From positions 1 to 64,000 of the forward strand of contig DXBT01000025.1 of assembly GCA_019116365.1 (NCBI GenBank): a stretch of 64,000 bases of DNA. The letters run 5' to 3'. This stretch comes from Barnesiella merdipullorum (GTDB taxonomy: Bacteria > Bacteroidota > Bacteroidia > Bacteroidales > Barnesiellaceae). The notes beneath the pieces were generated by a model, which was not told where the DNA came from, did not search any database, and was given only the letters and a program-made list of their open reading frames with translations. The position numbers were made by a program, and so were the translations under genes. Every line of letters begins with the position of its first letter. The first letter of the stretch is position 1. Below are positions 60,967 to 64,000 of this stretch, in pieces.

Positions 60967-61650
60967 ATGGCAGAAGTAGAAGTAAAAGACTCGGGTAAAG
61001 GCGGGAAGAAAGGACAACAGAAAAAAATGAAAATCCATGTGGACTTTACTCCCATGGTTGATATGAACATGCTTTTGATCACCTTCTTCATGTTCTGTAC
61101 GACGTTGAGCAAACCCCAGACAATGGAGATCAGTATGCCTACCAACGACAAGGTGCCTGAAGAAGAGCAAAATAAGGTGAAGGAATCAGAGGCTATAACC
61201 ATCCTGCTGGGCGACAACGACCGGGTATTCTACTACCTGGGACAACCCAAGTACGAAGATTATACCTCGCTGGTTGAATCGTCTTATGGAGCAGATGGTT
61301 TGAGAGCCCTCCTCCTTGAGCGCAACAAAACAGTTGTCAACAAGGTGAAAGACTTGAAGGAACGTAAAAAGAGAAAAGAAATCGACGAAGTAGCCTACGA
61401 CTCGCTGGTATCCGAAGCCAAGAAAACCAAAGGTTCGCCTGTGGTCATGATCAAGGCTAAACTGGCCGACGAGAACGGTAAAAACGGCGCTTCGTACCGC
61501 AACCTTATCGATGCCCTCGACGAAATGATTATTTGCGATATTGGCCGTTATGCTATCGTCGATATGACCGAGGGTGACCTGTTCCTGATGGAGAATTACG
61601 AGAAGAAAGGTGCTCTTTCCGATCAGATAGACACCGCATTGAAGAACTAA
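60967..61650 (+). CDS. ExbD/TolR biopolymer transport protein (copy 2)
   Basis: This 227-residue protein has a basic N-terminus (KGGKKGQQKKMKIHVDFTP) and a membrane helix with the essential Asp in PMVDMNMLLITFFMFCTTL. A periplasmic domain follows (TMEISMPTNDKVPEE) and a long C-terminal extension with DALDEMIICDIGRYAIVDMT. It lies 21 bases after copy 1. Distinct from copy 1 in sequence, so they are not simple duplicates. Confidence 0.93.
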   Translation: MAEVEVKDSGKGGKKGQQKKMKIHVDFTPMVDMNMLLITFFMFCTTLSKPQTMEISMPTNDKVPEEEQNKVKESEAITILLGDNDRVFYYLGQPKYEDYTSLVESSYGADGLRALLLERNKTVVNKVKDLKERKKRKEIDEVAYDSLVSEAKKTKGSPVVMIKAKLADENGKNGASYRNLIDALDEMIICDIGRYAIVDMTEGDLFLMENYEKKGALSDQIDTALKN

Positions 61651-61675
61651 TAGTACACATTAAAGGAGAAGAAAA

Positions 61676-62494
61676 ATGTCAAAGAATGTAGATTTAACTT
61701 CGAAAGAATGGTGCGACTTAGTTTTTGTCGGGAAAAACAAAGCATTCGGCGCTTACCGTTTACGGGTAAACTCGCCCAAACGTTACACATGGTCCACCGT
61801 GGGTGTAATCTGTGTAGTAGCTTTTGCCTTTGCTCTTCCCCGTATTGTGGATTCTTTCAAGATGGGAGAAGCTGAAGAAGAGATCTCTACCGTAGTAGAA
61901 ATGTCGCAACTGCCCGAGGCCGAGGTCGAGAAACAAGAGGTTCAACCCCTGGTAGAAACGCCTCCTCCCCCTCCCTTGAAGAGTTCTATCAAATTCACCG
62001 CACCTGTAATTAAGAAAGACGAAGAGGTGTCTGACGAAGAAGAGTTGAAGTCGCAAGACGAGTTGACTCAGTCGAAGGTAAACATCTCTATCGCCGACGT
62101 AAAAGGTAATGACGAAGAACACGGTATCGATATCGCCGAATTCCAGGAAGTAATCGCCGAGCCCGTCGTAGAGGAAGAGAAACCCTACGAAGCAGTAGAG
62201 CAGATGCCTACCTTCCCCGGTGGTGAAGCCGAGCTGATGAAGTTCATTCGCGATAACCTCAAATACCCGGTTATTGCTCAGGAGAATGGTATTCAGGGTC
62301 GTGTAATCTTGCGATTCGTAGTATCGAAAACCGGTGCCATCGACAACGTAACCGTGTTGCGTAGCTTGGACCCCACTTGCGACAAAGAGGCTATTCGCGT
62401 TGTGAAGAGCATGCCCAAGTGGATTCCCGGTAAACAAAACGGTAACAACGTGCCGGTTTACTTCACATTGCCCGTTGTATTTAAACTTTTGTAA
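61676..62494 (+). CDS. tonB: Energy transducer TonB
   Basis: This 272-residue protein has a cytoplasmic N-terminus typical of Bacteroidetes TonB (WCDLVFVGKNKAFGAYRLRV). One membrane helix (STVGVICVVAFAFALPRIVD) and a Pro/acid-rich linker (ETPPPPPLKSSIKF) follow. The C-terminal TonB domain runs from about 180: EQMPTFPGGEAELMKFIRDN, YPVIAQENGIQGRVILRFVV and SMPKWIPGKQNG. It transmits proton-motive force to outer-membrane TonB-dependent transporters such as SusC-like proteins. Fits the cluster with exbB/exbD. Confidence 0.95.
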   Translation: MSKNVDLTSKEWCDLVFVGKNKAFGAYRLRVNSPKRYTWSTVGVICVVAFAFALPRIVDSFKMGEAEEEISTVVEMSQLPEAEVEKQEVQPLVETPPPPPLKSSIKFTAPVIKKDEEVSDEEELKSQDELTQSKVNISIADVKGNDEEHGIDIAEFQEVIAEPVVEEEKPYEAVEQMPTFPGGEAELMKFIRDNLKYPVIAQENGIQGRVILRFVVSKTGAIDNVTVLRSLDPTCDKEAIRVVKSMPKWIPGKQNGNNVPVYFTLPVVFKLL

Positions 62495-62594
62495 TCTCTC
62501 GATTGTTTAACCAAGAGATTCGTGAATATTAATACTCGCAGCCTATTATCTCCACGATTTTAGGTTGCGGGTATTTTATAAAAATATCAAGTTT

Positions 62595-62834
62595 ATGAAA
62601 GAGAAATACGGCCGTTACGACGAAGAAGAGGATGCCGGGACAAAACGCCGCCCGCTGGGTATGAATGTAGTGCTGGGCATGATTATGATAGCTATCTATC
62701 TGGGCATGTCTTATTTACTGCTTTTTACCACCTTCTTTTCCAATCTGCACGACATTGTGCGCTATATTATGGGTGTCGTGTTTGCCGTATATGGAGTTTT
62801 CAGAGGTTACAGATTGTTCATGGGAATGAAATAG
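62595..62834 (+). CDS. Small membrane protein (79 residues), unknown
   Basis: From the ATG at 62595 this is 79 residues with a charged N-terminus (KEKYGRYDEEEDAGTKRRPL) and two hydrophobic segments (VVLGMIMIAIYLGMSYLLLF and IVRYIMGVVFAVYGVFR). No known domain. It sits between tonB and the PstS-like gene, with 13 bases to the latter, so it is probably part of the same transcript. A role in the energy-transduction complex is conceivable but unproven. Confidence 0.7.
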   Translation: MKEKYGRYDEEEDAGTKRRPLGMNVVLGMIMIAIYLGMSYLLLFTTFFSNLHDIVRYIMGVVFAVYGVFRGYRLFMGMK

Positions 62835-62847
62835 AAAGGTTGGGATT

Positions 62848-63813
62848 ATGAATAAGTTGCTGTCATTTTCATTTATTGTTTTCATTGTTGCGCTTGTTTC
62901 GTCGTGCTCGTCATGCCAAAATCAGAATGAAACCGGCGAACGCAAGGTGAAAGAGACCATCACATCGGGTGTGATCGACATCAGCTGTGATGAGAGTTTC
63001 GAGCCCATCATGGAGCAAGAGATCATGGTCTTTGAGGCGGCTTATCCCAAAGCCTCGATTATACCCTATTATGTGAGTGAGGCCGAAGCCTTGAACATGT
63101 TGTTGAAAGACAGTGTGCGCCTGGCCATAGCTACCCGTAAACTCACCCCTCAGGAGGAGGCTTCGTTCAAGTCGCGCCAGTTGCGGGTGCGCACGGTGCA
63201 GATAGCTCTTGATGCTATTGCCTTCATCGTGAACAAGTCGAACAAAAACAGCGTTATCTCGGTCGATCAATTGCACAAGATTGTGACGGGCGAGGTCACC
63301 GACTGGAATCAACTCTATCCCGGTTCGTCGTTGGGCAAGATCAACTTCGTGTTCGACAACCAAGGGTCCAGCTCCATGCGCTTTGCCATAGACTCACTCT
63401 GCCAGGGCAAACCTCTTTATACGGGACTGTTTGCCCAAAAATCCAATCAAGCCGTTATCGACTATGTGGCACAAACCCCCAATGCGATAGGCGTGATAGG
63501 TGCCAGCTGGATTGGCAATGAGGCTGACTCGACCAATACCTCGTTTACCGACGTAGTCAAGGTGATGGCTGTGCGCAAGGCACCGGGCTTCGATCCCTAC
63601 AAGCCTTACCAGTACTACATAGCTACGGGCGATTATCCGCTCACCCGACCCATTTATATGATTACGACCGATCCCCGCAATGGGCTACCCACGGGATTCA
63701 CCAAATTTGTCTCCTCACAGAGAGGACAATTAATAATTTTTAAGACCGGTATTGTACCATGGAATGCCAATATCGCGTTAAAAAGAGATGTAAGTATCAC
63801 CGATACTTTTTAA
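62848..63813 (+). CDS. PstS-like phosphate/anion-binding lipoprotein
   Basis: This 321-residue protein has a lipoprotein signal (VALVSSCSSC, Cys near 20). A periplasmic-binding fold of the PstS/PBP-like type 2 group follows: GVIDISCDESFEPIMEQEIM, IATRKLTPQEEASF, IVTGEVTDWNQLYP and DNQGSSSMRFAIDSL with late GLPTGFTKFVSSQRGQLIIF. Classical PstS binds phosphate for an ABC transporter, but no pstCAB genes are adjacent. Its place after tonB suggests it works with the TonB machinery or a distant partner. Confidence 0.85.
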   Translation: MNKLLSFSFIVFIVALVSSCSSCQNQNETGERKVKETITSGVIDISCDESFEPIMEQEIMVFEAAYPKASIIPYYVSEAEALNMLLKDSVRLAIATRKLTPQEEASFKSRQLRVRTVQIALDAIAFIVNKSNKNSVISVDQLHKIVTGEVTDWNQLYPGSSLGKINFVFDNQGSSSMRFAIDSLCQGKPLYTGLFAQKSNQAVIDYVAQTPNAIGVIGASWIGNEADSTNTSFTDVVKVMAVRKAPGFDPYKPYQYYIATGDYPLTRPIYMITTDPRNGLPTGFTKFVSSQRGQLIIFKTGIVPWNANIALKRDVSITDTF

Positions 63814-63847
63814 GTAAGAAGAAAATTATCCACTTAAATAAATATCA

Positions 63848-64000
63848 ATGAAATCAAGTCTTAAATTCGTATTTTCACTGTTCCTTGCTGCCGGCACGTT
63901 GACTGCTTTTGCTGCCAGCTACACCGATGGAATAGAGTATTTCAAAGCAGGCCAGCCCGATCGGGCAAAAATCCTGTTGGAGCGTACACTCGATGACGCA
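63848..64000 (+). CDS. Tetratricopeptide-repeat protein, N-terminal part (cut by window end)
   Basis: The ATG at 63848 opens a frame that runs to the window edge (51 codons). It has a signal peptide (FSLFLAAGTLTAFAAS) and the start of a TPR unit (YTDGIEYFKAGQPDRAKILL). It lies 34 bases after the PstS-like gene and likely belongs to the same operon. Confidence 0.75.
   Translation, partial: MKSSLKFVFSLFLAAGTLTAFAASYTDGIEYFKAGQPDRAKILLERTLDDA

Noticed and set aside
1..64000. CRISPR arrays, insertion sequences, prophage
   Set aside because: No regularly spaced repeats, transposase or phage structural genes were seen; all long frames are assignable to housekeeping or envelope genes.

Overview
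The window is a contiguous piece of chromosome from a Bacteroidales bacterium. The grounds are: promoters with a TTTG / TAnnTTTG layout (spacing about 19-20) rather than sigma70 boxes; a PorT-like barrel and a secreted protein with a type IX secretion (T9SS) C-terminal sorting domain; a six-gene Na+-translocating NADH:quinone reductase (nqrABCDEF) operon; the ExbB-ExbD-ExbD-TonB arrangement; and family-typical WG-repeat, DUF3109, DUF5106 and GH3/beta-lactamase fusion proteins. Many coding regions are rich in GGC/CCC/GAG codons, and a Barnesiella-like genus is a reasonable guess. No insertion sequence, prophage, CRISPR array or integrase was seen.

Layout. 1-5.2 kb: a winged-helix protein, a CDGSH iron-sulfur protein, purT, tRNA-Phe and tRNA-Pro(CGG), an AraC regulator, rplU-rpmA, a gene remnant and a small 2[4Fe-4S] ferredoxin too short for most ORF cut-offs. 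5.2-10.7 kb: a PorT-like barrel facing an operon of split 5'-nucleotidase halves plus a GH3/beta-lactamase fusion. 10.9-15.2 kb: rplS, gpmI behind a structured leader, DUF3109 and a MATE transporter. 15.3-20.9 kb: a DUF5106 protein, a DUF151 nuclease, a nucleoside transporter, rsmE, kdsA and an MBL hydrolase. 21-29 kb: a TPR protein, an M23/LysM peptidase, ispD-recG and a WG-repeat lipoprotein. 29-36.3 kb: a 1589-residue T9SS cargo, lpxH, a DUF59 protein and a small barrel. 36.4-43 kb: priA, three SGNH hydrolases and glyA. 43-49.3 kb: barrel, flavin reductase, pyrI, pyrB, PBP1A and a CpsB-type phosphatase. 49.4-53 kb: a biotin-dependent carboxyltransferase, type B L31, DgkA and PAP2. 53-58.9 kb: nqrF to nqrA. 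59.5-64 kb: exbB-exbD-exbD-tonB, a small membrane protein, a PstS-like lipoprotein and a truncated TPR gene.

How the genes combine. Several serve envelope building: kdsA and lpxH (lipid A/Kdo), PBP1A, the M23 peptidase, the GH3/beta-lactamase enzyme, DgkA/PAP2 (lipid recycling) and PorT/T9SS. Nqr and the ExbBD-TonB system make and spend ion-motive force. pyrBI, purT, the split 5'-nucleotidase and the nucleoside transporter serve nucleotide metabolism.

Most of the window is housekeeping. The most interesting signal is non-coding. Upstream of pyrB on the minus strand lie a perfect-spacing promoter, a 34-codon leader reading frame, a 14-bp terminator hairpin followed by T residues, and a 9-nt segment able to pair with the terminator's 3' arm. 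This looks like an attenuator controlling a five-gene pyrB-pyrI-flavin reductase-barrel-glyA operon. Second is a GC-rich, multi-hairpin leader or small RNA before gpmI, and third is a set of inverted repeats placed on promoters.
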